Assembly (NCBI RefSeq): GCF_900101615.1
Contig: NZ_FMZX01000002.1
Location: forward strand, 124,001-188,000
DNA length: 64,000 bases
Reading direction: 5' to 3'
DNA from: Belnapia rosea
GTDB lineage: Bacteria; Pseudomonadota; Alphaproteobacteria; Acetobacterales; Acetobacteraceae
The translations under genes were made by a program, and so were the position numbers. A model generated the notes under the pieces. It was given only the letters and a program-made list of their open reading frames with translations. It searched no databases and was not told the origin of the DNA. Shown here in pieces: positions 9,584 through 18,471 of this stretch; position 1 is the stretch's first letter; each line of letters begins with the position of its first letter.

Positions 9584-11185
9584 TCAGGGAGTGACGTTGA
9601 GGAAGCGTGCCGCCTCGGGGGCCGTGCCAGCCTCCGGCTGGTGCAGGGCAGCGGCGCGGGCGAGGGCGGCGCGGTCGGTTTCCGTCAGCCGGCTCTCCTC
9701 GCGCAGGTGCTCGGTCCAGCTGTCCACGGTCCAGAGCTCCACCCAGCGCTCGGGATGGGCGACATCCTCGTAAAGGCTCCAGTTGCCGGCGCCGGAGCGC
9801 AGGCGGACGCGCCGCACCTCCTGCATCGCGGCGAGGAAGGTGCTGCGCTGCGCCGGGTCGATGCGATAGCGCACCACCTCCAGCACCCGGCCCGAAGCCT
9901 CGCCGAGCAGGCCGCGCAGCTCGGCGGCTGGGGCCTCGGGCTGCGGCATGGGCGCTGCCGTGGGGGGCGTCTCGCTCAGTGCCAGGCTGTCGATGCGCCA
10001 GGGCCGCACCAGCACGGCGGCAATGGCACAGCCGACTGCGGCGAGGCCGAGAGCGAGCGGCACGCTGAAGCTGCCGCCGAGCCATCCCGCCAGCGCCGAG
10101 CCGAGCGCCATCACCCCGAAGAAGCTGAGCTGATAGATGGCGATGGCACGCGCCCGCACCCAGCCGGGCGCCGCGAGCTGCGCCGAGGCTGCGAGGGTGC
10201 TGCCGGCGGCGATCCAGGCGGCACCGTAGAACAGCATGCCGAGCGCCGCCGGCGCCCAATGATGCGAGACGGCGAGGATCGCCATGGCGATGGCGGCGAG
10301 GATCGAGGCCCAGAACACGGTGGCGCTGCGGTCGAGCCGCCCGCGCAATGCCGGAAGGGCGAAGCCGGCCGCGACCGCCGAGAGGCCCATCACCCCGAGC
10401 ATGAGCCCGAAAGCCTGCGGCCCGAGGCCAAGCTGCTGCCGGACGAAGAGCGGCAGCAGGCCCCAGACCGCGGCGGTGAAGAGGAAAAAGGCGCAGGCCC
10501 GCAGGATGGCGGCCCGCATCGCCGGGCTGGCCGAGACGAAGCGCATCCCGGCGCGCATGGCGGAGAGCAGGTGCTCCTTCGGCATCCGCCGCGGCGCCTC
10601 GGTATGGCGCCAGGAGAGCAGCGCCAGGATCAGCACGAGGAAGGCAACGGCGTTGAGGCCAAAGGCCGCCTCTGGCCCGGCGGCAGCGATGGCGAAGCCG
10701 CCCAGCGCCGGCCCCACGGCGCGGGCGAGGTTGAAGCCGATGCCGTTCAGCGCGATGGCGCCGACGAGATCCTCGCGCGGGACCAGCTCATTCGTGGTGG
10801 CGGCCCAGGCGGGGAAGTTCATCGCGCTGCCGGCGCCGATCGCGAAGGTCAGGGCCAGCAGGCCCCAGGGACCGATCGAATCCGTCGCGGTCAGCACGGC
10901 GAGGATCAGCGCCATCAGCAGGATCCAGGCCTGGGCGCCGAGCAGGAACAGGCGGCGGTCGATGATGTCGGCCAGCGCGCCGGCCGGCAGGGCGAGCAGG
11001 AAGACCGGCAGCATGGTCGCGGCTTGCACGAGGCCGACCATGAAGGGCGAAGGCGAAAGGCTGGTCATCAGCCAGCCGGCACCGGTGTTCTGTATCCAGC
11101 CGCCGATATTGCTGGCGAGCGTCGCCAGCCAGAGGGCACGGAACACGGAATGCCGGAGCGGCGCAAAAGCGCGAGGGAGAGCCAT
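9584..11185 (-). CDS. MFS exporter with C-terminal ABM-like domain
   Basis: A 533-residue major facilitator of the MFS_3 (EntS/DHA3) type. Twelve membrane helices span about residues 10-400, with the motif GALADIIDRR between helices 2 and 3. A soluble C-terminal tail of about 100 residues, with YRIDPAQRSTFLAAMQEVRR and WSLYEDVAHPERWVELW, resembles the ferredoxin-like antibiotic biosynthesis monooxygenase fold and is a known extension in part of this family. Substrate is unknown; relatives export siderophores or drugs. The start at 11185 gives MALPRAF, the usual family opening, though its ribosome-binding site is weak; upstream in-frame sequence is not protein-like. Confidence 0.85.
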   Translation of the reverse strand: MALPRAFAPLRHSVFRALWLATLASNIGGWIQNTGAGWLMTSLSPSPFMVGLVQAATMLPVFLLALPAGALADIIDRRLFLLGAQAWILLMALILAVLTATDSIGPWGLLALTFAIGAGSAMNFPAWAATTNELVPREDLVGAIALNGIGFNLARAVGPALGGFAIAAAGPEAAFGLNAVAFLVLILALLSWRHTEAPRRMPKEHLLSAMRAGMRFVSASPAMRAAILRACAFFLFTAAVWGLLPLFVRQQLGLGPQAFGLMLGVMGLSAVAAGFALPALRGRLDRSATVFWASILAAIAMAILAVSHHWAPAALGMLFYGAAWIAAGSTLAASAQLAAPGWVRARAIAIYQLSFFGVMALGSALAGWLGGSFSVPLALGLAAVGCAIAAVLVRPWRIDSLALSETPPTAAPMPQPEAPAAELRGLLGEASGRVLEVVRYRIDPAQRSTFLAAMQEVRRVRLRSGAGNWSLYEDVAHPERWVELWTVDSWTEHLREESRLTETDRAALARAAALHQPEAGTAPEAARFLNVTP

Positions 11186-11262
11186 GCCGGCAGAGTGCCG
11201 CGCATGGTCTCCTGACGATAGCGAAACTCCTGCGATCCTGCTCTGCACAATGGCGCAGGCGG

Positions 11263-13347
11263 CTACCGGGCCAGGGCGAATTCCGGCGTCTCGGCCACCG
11301 CCCGGGCGAGTGGCAGGGCCAGGTCGCAGAGAATGCCGGAGGGTGGCCACTGCTCCTCCAGCATGCCGCCAAGCTGCCCGCGGATGGTGGCCCCGAGGAT
11401 GCGGGAGCCGAAGCCACGCCGGCCGGGCGTCCCTGATAGGGCCGGGCCACCCTCCTCCTGCCAGCGGATGCGCAGCAGCCCGGCCGTGGTGTCGCTCCGC
11501 CAGGAGAGACGCACCCGGCCGCCCGGCGTCGAGAGCGCGCCGTATTTCACCGCATTCGTCGCCAGCTCATGCAGGACGAGGGAGATCGGCTGGACCGCCG
11601 TGGCGGCGAGTTGCAGCGGCGGCCCCTCCAGCTCGGCCCGGGGAGCATCCGGCGTGCCGCCGGTCGTCGGCAGGAAGGTGGCCAGGGCGCCGGCGGCAAG
11701 GTCGCGCAGATCGGCACCACGCCAATTGGTCTCGGCCAGCAGCCCCTGCGCCCGGGCCAGGGCGGCGACGCGCGCCTCGATCGCGGCGGCGAAATGGCCG
11801 GCATCCTCGCGTGGAGTCAGCCGCAGGGCTGCCTGGACCACGGCGAGCGCATTCTTGGCGCGATGGTCCACCTCGCGGGCGAGCAGCGTCTGGCGTTCCT
11901 CCACCCGCCGGCGGTCGGTGGTGTCCATCGCGGCGCTCAGGCGAAGGCGACGGCCATCGGGCAGCGCGCCGACGGGCACATCGTGGAATTCCCAGAAACG
12001 GCGCTCGCCTTGCCTGGTCCGCACCTCCAGCTCGCCGGGATCGGCGGGCAGGCCGGAGGCGAATTCCTCCGCAAGAGCCGCCTGTCGGGCCGCGGCCCGC
12101 TCCGGCCCGAAGGCGCGCCGGGCCCAGGCGGCATGGGTCGGGAGATCCTCCGCCGCATAGCCGGTGATCCCGGTCCAGGAGCGGCTGAGGGCCAGCACGG
12201 TGCCGTCCTCGGCATGCAGCATCATCGGGAAGGGGGCCCCTTCCACCGCTGCCCGGAAGCGGGCCTCGCTTTCGCTGAGCGCTGCGGTGCGCGCCGCGAC
12301 GTGCCGTTCCAGCCCGGCATTCGCGGCAGCCAGGTCGCGCTGGCCGCGCCGCACCAGCAGGGCGAGGGCAAGCAGCGCCAGGGCGGCCGGGACGCCGCTG
12401 GCAAGCAACGGCAGCACGGCCATCGCCCATCGGCGGAGGATCGTGGTGTGCGGCCGTGCAGCAGCGGCATGGACCGGGTAGCCCTCCACCCGGCGATAGG
12501 CGACCAGGCGGTTCACGCCGTCGAGGCGGGAGGGGCCACTGCCCGAGGCGCGGTCGGCGCCACGACGCAGGGCATCAAGCAAGGGACTGCCCTCGGCGAT
12601 GCGGACTCCAGGGGCGATCGGGAGCGAGCGCGCCAGCACCAACCCATCGGTGCGGATCAGGGACAGCACATCACCGGTCGGCTTCGAGGCGAGGCGGCGG
12701 AGGGCAGCGGACACATCCTCCGTATAGACGGAGGCGGCAATCACCCCGTCATAGCTGCCTTCGGGCAGGCCATTGCCGGCTTCTTCGCGTCGGCGGATGA
12801 CAGTGAAGAAGGGCTCACCGGTGACGCGGCCGTATTGGACCAGGCCGATCAGGACCGGTGGGGCATCAGGTCCGCGCAGTCCCGTGGTGATCTCCTCCCG
12901 CTCCACAGCCTGCCCACGCGGGGCGGGGAAGATGTTGCCGGTGACAAGAACACGCCCCTCGCGGTCATAGACGAAGATGTAGGGCGCGCGTTGGCCATTG
13001 CCGTGCGGGCCGGTGGCGGAGGCGCGGCGGAGCCGGCCATGCACCTCCTCCTCGCGCGCCTCGATCTCGGCATCGCTGAGGCCGACCAGGGCATCATTGG
13101 CCCGGTCAATGCGGAGGAGGAGACCATCGACGATGCGGCGTGCGTATTCGGCCGAGGCATCGGCCGCATGGGCGACCTCCTGCTCAGCCTCCCGCCAGAC
13201 CTGCCGCCAGGTGAGCCAGGCGCCGGATGCAGTGACGAGCAGGGGCAGGGCGATGGCGGCTGGCAGCAACAGCCCCATGGCGCGGCTCGAGCCGGGCTGC
13301 CGCGTCCGGGCCTTGGGCAGCGGGGCCGCGATACGGGCTCCGTTCAT
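11263..13347 (-). CDS. Membrane HWE-family sensor histidine kinase
   Basis: A 694-residue kinase anchored by a helix at residues 24-45. An extracytoplasmic sensor domain of about 230 residues follows (contains YIFVYDREGRVLV and GVIAASVYTEDV, typical of a Cache-like fold), then a second helix around residue 315, one PAS domain (about 360-475) and the HWE core with EVDHRAKN (His495), HELATNAVKYGAL, RWQEEGG and GFGSRILG. It is the third complete HWE kinase in 13 kb, and the most compact. The ATG at 13347 is immediately preceded by CAGG, so translation initiation may be weak; no better start is seen. No response regulator is adjacent. Confidence 0.9.
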   Translation of the reverse strand: MNGARIAAPLPKARTRQPGSSRAMGLLLPAAIALPLLVTASGAWLTWRQVWREAEQEVAHAADASAEYARRIVDGLLLRIDRANDALVGLSDAEIEAREEEVHGRLRRASATGPHGNGQRAPYIFVYDREGRVLVTGNIFPAPRGQAVEREEITTGLRGPDAPPVLIGLVQYGRVTGEPFFTVIRRREEAGNGLPEGSYDGVIAASVYTEDVSAALRRLASKPTGDVLSLIRTDGLVLARSLPIAPGVRIAEGSPLLDALRRGADRASGSGPSRLDGVNRLVAYRRVEGYPVHAAAARPHTTILRRWAMAVLPLLASGVPAALALLALALLVRRGQRDLAAANAGLERHVAARTAALSESEARFRAAVEGAPFPMMLHAEDGTVLALSRSWTGITGYAAEDLPTHAAWARRAFGPERAAARQAALAEEFASGLPADPGELEVRTRQGERRFWEFHDVPVGALPDGRRLRLSAAMDTTDRRRVEERQTLLAREVDHRAKNALAVVQAALRLTPREDAGHFAAAIEARVAALARAQGLLAETNWRGADLRDLAAGALATFLPTTGGTPDAPRAELEGPPLQLAATAVQPISLVLHELATNAVKYGALSTPGGRVRLSWRSDTTAGLLRIRWQEEGGPALSGTPGRRGFGSRILGATIRGQLGGMLEEQWPPSGILCDLALPLARAVAETPEFALAR

Positions 13348-13470
13348 CCTGTGGCCATGCCCGGCTTGCTTCCAACCCGCCCCGATCCATATCGCCCTGA
13401 GGCTTCACAAGGCCTACCGATTTTCCTGCGGGGCGGTCAATGCCAGAGTGAGGGGTGGTGCCCGGGCAGA

Positions 13471-14217
13471 TCAGAATTCGGAATCGAATTCCAGCTCGGT
13501 GATGCGAGCCTCGGGCTCCTGCCGGGCGGCGGCGATCCATTCCTGGATATCGGGCCAGCCGAGAATGGTCTGCGCATAGGCTTCGCAGGAGGCGTCGAGC
13601 GAGACGTCGTAGCTGCGGCAGCGCAACACGACCGGAGCATACATCGCATCGGCGATGGTCGGCCGCGTGCCGAACAGCCAGGGTCCGCCCCAGCCCTCGA
13701 GGCAACCGCGCCAGATGCTGAAGATCCGCTCCAGATCGGCACGCGCCGCCGACCAGACGGTGAAGCCCGGCACATGGGCGCGGAGGTTCATCGGCAGCGA
13801 GGAGCGCAGCGCATGGAAGCCGGCATGCATCTCGCCGCAGATGGCCCGGCAGCGGGCCCGCGCCAGGCGTTCCTCCGGCAACAGCCCCGCCTCCGGCAGC
13901 TGCTCATTCAGATACTCGGCGATCGCCAGGGTGTCCCAGAGCTCGGCGCCGTCATGCAGCAGGCAGGGCAGCAGGATGGAGGAGGATTGCAGCAGCAGCT
14001 CGGCCCGCGTCGCCGGATCTTCGGGCGAGACGAGCTGGGTCTCGAATGACAGGCCAGAGAGGCGGAGGATCAGCCAGCCGCGCAGCGACCAGGAGGAGTA
14101 GTTCCGGCTGCTGATGCGCAGCACCGCCCGGCTGGCCGGCGCCTCGGCCTCCGGCGTGGTTCCTGCATCGGGTTCGGATTGGGGGCGGGCCGGTCTGCGG
14201 CGCCTGGTCTCCGACAT
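13471..14217 (-). CDS. Glutathione S-transferase family protein
   Basis: A 248-residue protein with a thioredoxin-like N-terminal domain and an all-helical C-terminal domain. The glutathione-site motif SSRNYSSWSLRGWL is characteristic of a GST subgroup with a catalytic Ser, and a conserved SILLPCLLHDGAELWDTLAI segment holds the cis-Pro loop and the glutathione-binding Asp. The first 40 residues are a charged, Pro-rich extension not seen in typical GSTs. The start at 14217 (MSETRRRR) has GGAG about 7 nt upstream; a further upstream ATG lacks one. Substrate is unknown. It is divergent from the PHB depolymerase operon. Confidence 0.87.
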   Translation of the reverse strand: MSETRRRRPARPQSEPDAGTTPEAEAPASRAVLRISSRNYSSWSLRGWLILRLSGLSFETQLVSPEDPATRAELLLQSSSILLPCLLHDGAELWDTLAIAEYLNEQLPEAGLLPEERLARARCRAICGEMHAGFHALRSSLPMNLRAHVPGFTVWSAARADLERIFSIWRGCLEGWGGPWLFGTRPTIADAMYAPVVLRCRSYDVSLDASCEAYAQTILGWPDIQEWIAAARQEPEARITELEFDSEF

Positions 14218-14327
14218 TCGGCTCTCCCTGTTGCCCGGCCGGCAGGGTAGCAGCCGCTTCACTGTTGCGAAACCGCGCTCTGCTGTCACCATGGGTGGTG
14301 GCAGGCTTCGGGTGTGACAGGGACCGC

Positions 14328-15548
14328 ATGATCTATCAGATGCTGCAGGCCGGGCAGGACATGCTCACGCCCTGGCGGACCCAGGCGAGGGGCATCGCCG
14401 GCCTCCTCTCGCGCCTCGAAGGCAGACATCCGGCCTTCGAGGCGGCGCGCACGCTGCGCGGGACGCTCGAGACCTTCGGCCATGCGGGCATCACCCACCG
14501 GCGCCCGGATTTCGGCATCGGGCCCGTCCGCATCGGCAACCGCCTGGTCGAGGTGGAGGAGAGGGTCGTCGCCGCGACCCCCTTCGCCAGCCTGCTGCAT
14601 TTCCGCAAGGATGTGGATGTCCGCCTGCCGCGGGTGCTGGTGGTGGCGCCGATGTCCGGCCATTTCTCGACGCTGCTGCGCGGCACGGTGCAGGTCCTGT
14701 TGCAGGACCACGACGTCTACATCACCGACTGGCACAATGCGCGCGACGTGCCGGTGCAGGCCGGACGCTTCGGTCTCGACGAGTTCATTGAGCATGTGAT
14801 GCGCTTCATCGCGGAGATCGGCCCCGGCGGGCATGTGCTGGCGGTCTGCCAGCCGGTGGCCGCGGTGCTGGCGGCGGTCGCGCTGATGGCGGAGGATCGC
14901 AACCCGGCCTCGCCGCGCACGATGACGCTGATGGCCGGCCCGATCGACACGCGCCAGCACCCGACGGAGGTGAACATGCTGGCCAATACCCGCCCCATCG
15001 CCTGGTTCGAACGGACGCTGATCGACCGGGTGCCCTGGCGCCATCCGGGCGCGGGCCGGCGGGTCTATCCCGGCATGATGCAGCTTGCCGCCTTCATGGC
15101 GATGAATCTCGGCCGACACATGAAGGCGCATCACGACCAGGTCTGGCACCTGACAGATGGCGAGGTGGCCAAGGCGGCGATGCACCGGCGTTTCTACGAC
15201 GAGTACTTCGCGGTGATGGACCTGCCGGCGGAGTTCTTCCTCGAGACCGTGCAGACCATCTTCCAGGAGCACGCCCTGCCGCGCGGCCGCCTCACCTGGT
15301 GCGGCCGTCCGGTACGGCCGGAGGCGATCCGCCGCACTGCGGTGATGACGGTGGAGGGCGAGCGGGACGACATCTGCGGCATCGGCCAGACCATGGCCGC
15401 GCTCGACCTCTGCCGCAGCGTGCCGGTGACGATGCGGCGGCACCATCTGCAGACCGGCGTCGGGCATTACGGCGTGTTCAGCGGGCGCCGCTACGCCCAG
15501 GCGATCTACCCGCGGGTGCGGGAGATGATCCAGGCACACGAGGGATAG
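14328..15548 (+). CDS. phaZ: Intracellular poly(3-hydroxybutyrate) depolymerase
   Basis: A 406-residue alpha/beta hydrolase that degrades native intracellular PHB granules. It matches the PhaZa1 type, whose nucleophile is Cys instead of Ser: Cys174 lies in GGHVLAVCQPVAA, and the partners would be Asp347 (EGERDDICGIGQT) and His380 (GVGHYGVFSGRRY), in spacing very close to the Cys183/Asp355/His388 triad of the Ralstonia enzyme. The start at 14328 (MIYQML) has AGGGA upstream and no signal peptide, as expected. It heads a compact operon: the next gene starts 2 nt after its stop. Confidence 0.93.
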   Translation: MIYQMLQAGQDMLTPWRTQARGIAGLLSRLEGRHPAFEAARTLRGTLETFGHAGITHRRPDFGIGPVRIGNRLVEVEERVVAATPFASLLHFRKDVDVRLPRVLVVAPMSGHFSTLLRGTVQVLLQDHDVYITDWHNARDVPVQAGRFGLDEFIEHVMRFIAEIGPGGHVLAVCQPVAAVLAAVALMAEDRNPASPRTMTLMAGPIDTRQHPTEVNMLANTRPIAWFERTLIDRVPWRHPGAGRRVYPGMMQLAAFMAMNLGRHMKAHHDQVWHLTDGEVAKAAMHRRFYDEYFAVMDLPAEFFLETVQTIFQEHALPRGRLTWCGRPVRPEAIRRTAVMTVEGERDDICGIGQTMAALDLCRSVPVTMRRHHLQTGVGHYGVFSGRRYAQAIYPRVREMIQAHEG

Positions 15549-15550
15549 GG

Positions 15551-16840
15551 ATGCTCGAGAGGCTGTTTTCCATCGGCGCGCGCGGCAGCACGCCGCGGCG
15601 GGAGATGCTGGCAGGGGCCACCACCTTCCTCACCATGGCCTATATCGTCATCGTCAACCCGCAGATCATGGCCGCGGCCGGTATCGATGCCGGGGCCGCC
15701 TTCGTCGCCACCTGCCTCGCCGCCGCCATCGGCTCGGCGTTAATGGGGCTCTTGGCGAATTTCCCGATCGCGCTGGCGCCGGGGATGGGGCTGAACGCCT
15801 ATTTCGCCTTCGCCGTGGTGGGCGGCATGGGGATTTCCTGGCAGGTGGCGCTCGGCGCGGTGTTCCTGTCGGGGCTGATCTTCCTCGCCGTCTCGCTGCT
15901 GCGCGTCCGGGAATGGCTGGTGAACGGCATCCCGCTCGGCCTCAAGCTTGGCATCGCCGCAGGGATCGGCTTCTTCCTCGGCCTGATCGGGTTGAAGGGG
16001 ATGGGCCTCGTCACCGCGCATCCGGCGACGCTGGTGACGCTCGGCAAACTCTCCGAGACCTCGACCCTGCTTGCCTGCCTCGGCTTCCTGCTCATCGCTG
16101 GCCTCTCCGCGCGGCAGGTGCCGGGGGCGCTCGTCATCGGCATCCTGGTGACGGCGCTGCTCGGCCTGCCTTTCGGCCTGACCAGCTTCCAGGGCCTCGT
16201 CAGCGTGCCGCCTTCGCTGGCGCCGACCTTCCTGCAGATGGATGTGGCCGGCGCGCTCGGCATCGGCCTTCTCGGTATCATCTTCACCTTCTTCCTCGCC
16301 GACCTGCTCGACAACACCGGCACGCTCATCGCCACCACCCATCGCGCCGGGCTGATGCGGCCCGATGGCACGGTGCCCAATCTCGGCCGGGCGCTCTTCG
16401 CCGATAGCGGCGGGGCGATCATGGGCGCGGTGCTCGGGACCAGCACGACGGTGAGCTATATCGAGAGCGCCTCCGGCATCCAGGCCGGCGGGCGAACCGG
16501 CCTGACGGCGGTGACCGTCGCCGGGCTCTTCCTGCTGACGCTGTTCCTGGCGCCGCTCGCCACCGCGATCCCCGGCTTCGCCACGGCACCGGCGCTGGTC
16601 TTCGTCGCGTGCCTGATGGCCCAGGCATTGCGCGCCGTGGAGTGGGACGACATGACGGAATACGTACCCGCGGTGATCACCGCGCTTGCCATGCCCTTTA
16701 CCTTCTCCATCGCCACCGGCATCGGAATCGGCTTCATCACTTATGCGGCGCTGAAGCTGCTGGCCGGCAAGGTGGCCGAGATACGCGGGGCGGTATGGCT
16801 GATCGCGGCGCTTTGCATCGCCAAATTCGCCCTCGCCTGA
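15551..16840 (+). CDS. NCS2 family purine (guanine/hypoxanthine/adenine-type) permease
   Basis: A 429-residue membrane protein with about 12-14 helices, belonging to the AzgA-like branch of NCS2 transporters. Diagnostic motifs are VNPQIMAAAGID near the N-terminus, APGMGLNAYFAF and the ADSGGAIMGAVLGTSTTVSYIES block. Family members import purine bases with protons. It begins 2 nt after the PHB depolymerase stop, with GAGGGATAGGG as the ribosome-binding site, and its stop TGA overlaps the ATG of the following deacetylase, so it lies inside one transcript. Exact substrate cannot be told. Confidence 0.9.
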   Translation: MLERLFSIGARGSTPRREMLAGATTFLTMAYIVIVNPQIMAAAGIDAGAAFVATCLAAAIGSALMGLLANFPIALAPGMGLNAYFAFAVVGGMGISWQVALGAVFLSGLIFLAVSLLRVREWLVNGIPLGLKLGIAAGIGFFLGLIGLKGMGLVTAHPATLVTLGKLSETSTLLACLGFLLIAGLSARQVPGALVIGILVTALLGLPFGLTSFQGLVSVPPSLAPTFLQMDVAGALGIGLLGIIFTFFLADLLDNTGTLIATTHRAGLMRPDGTVPNLGRALFADSGGAIMGAVLGTSTTVSYIESASGIQAGGRTGLTAVTVAGLFLLTLFLAPLATAIPGFATAPALVFVACLMAQALRAVEWDDMTEYVPAVITALAMPFTFSIATGIGIGFITYAALKLLAGKVAEIRGAVWLIAALCIAKFALA

Positions 16841-17496
16841 TGCAGCCGATCTGCCTCAGCTTCGACAACGGGCCAACGCCCGGCGTCACCGGGATGGTGC
16901 TGGAGGTGCTTGGGCGCCGCCGCATCCCGGCAATGTTCTTCGCCGTCGGCAACCGGCTGCTGGACCCGGCGGCGCGCGCCCTGGCCGAGCGGGCGCGGGC
17001 CGAGGGACACCTGGTCGGCAACCACACCTTGACCCATGGGGCGCCGCTCGGCCTGCGTGGCGCGGCGGAGGCGGTGCGGGAGATCGCCGAGACCGATGCC
17101 CTGCTCGGCCCGTTGCGGGAGCCGGAGCGGCTGTTCCGGCCGAATGGCGGTGGCGGCGCGCTCGGGCCGCATCTGCTGAACGCCTCGGCCGCGGCGCATC
17201 TGCAGGCGGGCGGCCATACGGTCGTGCTGTGGAACGCGGTGCCACGCGACTTCGCCGATCCGGAGGGTTGGCCGGAAACGGCGCTCGCCATGGCCGAGGC
17301 GGCGACGGAGCCGGTGCTGATGGTGCTGCACGACCTGCCGAACGGGGCGATGCGGCATCTCGACCGGGTGCTCGGCCTGCTGGCGGATCGCGGTGTCCGC
17401 TTCCTCGCGGCGGCACCCGAGACCTGCGTGCCGCTGCGCGCCGGGCGGCCGATGCCCGGCTTTGCAGGCTATGTGTCGGAGGACCCCACGCCATGA
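16840..17496 (+). CDS. Polysaccharide deacetylase (NodB-like) with altered metal motif
   Basis: A 218-residue NodB-homology domain protein without a signal peptide. The expected motif T-F-D-D-G is SFDNGPTPG here: Asp9, the catalytic base, is kept, but the second Asp, a metal ligand, is Asn10. The other metal ligands, His62 and His66, are present in GNHTLTHG, motif 3 is FRPNGG and motif 5 is VLMVLHDLP. So activity, if any, may rely on a modified metal site. Its start codon overlaps the stop of the permease (TGATG) and its stop overlaps the next start (ATGA), indicating translational coupling. Substrate unknown; cytoplasmic location would be unusual for cell-wall action. Confidence 0.83.
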   Translation: MQPICLSFDNGPTPGVTGMVLEVLGRRRIPAMFFAVGNRLLDPAARALAERARAEGHLVGNHTLTHGAPLGLRGAAEAVREIAETDALLGPLREPERLFRPNGGGGALGPHLLNASAAAHLQAGGHTVVLWNAVPRDFADPEGWPETALAMAEAATEPVLMVLHDLPNGAMRHLDRVLGLLADRGVRFLAAAPETCVPLRAGRPMPGFAGYVSEDPTP

Positions 17497-18443
17497 AGCG
17501 TCGCCACCTGCTGGCCCTCGCCCTGCCGATGGCCGCCGCCCGGGCGCAAAGCTGGCCGGAGCGGCCGGTGCGCCTGGTGGTGCCCTTCGCTGCCGGCACC
17601 ACGACCGACATCCTCGGCCGCATCGCCGGCACCGCCATCGCCCAGGGGATCGGCCATCCGGTGGTGGTCGACAACAGAAGCGGGGCAGGGGGCACGGTCG
17701 GCGCGGCCTTCGTCGCCCAGTCCGCGCCGGATGGCTACACGCTGCTCTTCGGCACCAGCGGCACCATGGCGACGAACCCGGCCATCATGCCGGGACTGCC
17801 CTATGCGCCGCTCCGGGATTTCGCGCCGGTCGCGGCCTTTGCGCGCACATCGGTGGTGCTGGGCGTCCGGCCGCAGCTTGGGGTGGCGACGCTTGGGGAG
17901 TTCCTGGCTTTGGCACGGCGCCGGCCGCTCTCGGTCGGCTCGGCAGGGACCGGGACGACAGGCCACCTCACCCAGGCGCTGCTGCAGCTGCGCAGCGGCG
18001 TGACGACGACCCATGTCCCCTATCGCGACGGCGCGCGGGCGGTAACCGACCTGCTGAACGGCACGCTGGATGCCATGATCTACCACCCGCTCGGCTTCCT
18101 GCCGCATATCCAGTCGGGCGCGATCCGGCCGCTCGCCGTCACGGGCGTGGCGCGGCACTTCCTCTTCCCTGACGTGCCGACCATGGCGGAGGCTGGCCAG
18201 CCCGGCGTGGTCGTGGAAGGGTGGTGGGCGATCTATGCCCCGGCCGGCACGCCAACACCCATCCTGGCGCGGCTGAACGCGCTGACCAACGCGGCGCTGG
18301 CCGAGCCTGCGAGTTTGGCGGAGCTGCGTCGCCAGGGGCTTGAGGTGATGGGCGGCACGCCGGAAGCCCTGGCCGAGAAGACACGGACCGAGCTCGCGGC
18401 GCAGCGCGAACTGGCCCAGGCGGCGAACATCACGGCCGACTGA
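17493..18443 (+). CDS. Bug/TctC-family solute-binding protein
   Basis: A 316-residue protein of the tripartite tricarboxylate receptor family. Residues 1-18 form an export signal (MKRRHLLALALPMAAARA), followed by the family opening WPERPVRLVVPFAAGTTTD and the internal VVVDNRSGAGG and APDGYTLLFGT motifs. Such proteins bind carboxylates or small amides in the periplasm, and most have no partner transporter next to them, as here. It is the last gene of the PHB-depolymerase operon, with a GGAGGA site 9 nt before its ATG, which overlaps the preceding stop. Confidence 0.9.
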   Translation: MKRRHLLALALPMAAARAQSWPERPVRLVVPFAAGTTTDILGRIAGTAIAQGIGHPVVVDNRSGAGGTVGAAFVAQSAPDGYTLLFGTSGTMATNPAIMPGLPYAPLRDFAPVAAFARTSVVLGVRPQLGVATLGEFLALARRRPLSVGSAGTGTTGHLTQALLQLRSGVTTTHVPYRDGARAVTDLLNGTLDAMIYHPLGFLPHIQSGAIRPLAVTGVARHFLFPDVPTMAEAGQPGVVVEGWWAIYAPAGTPTPILARLNALTNAALAEPASLAELRRQGLEVMGGTPEALAEKTRTELAAQRELAQAANITAD

Positions 18444-18471
18444 AAGGCCCTGCCCGGGCAGTTCGGAAGGC

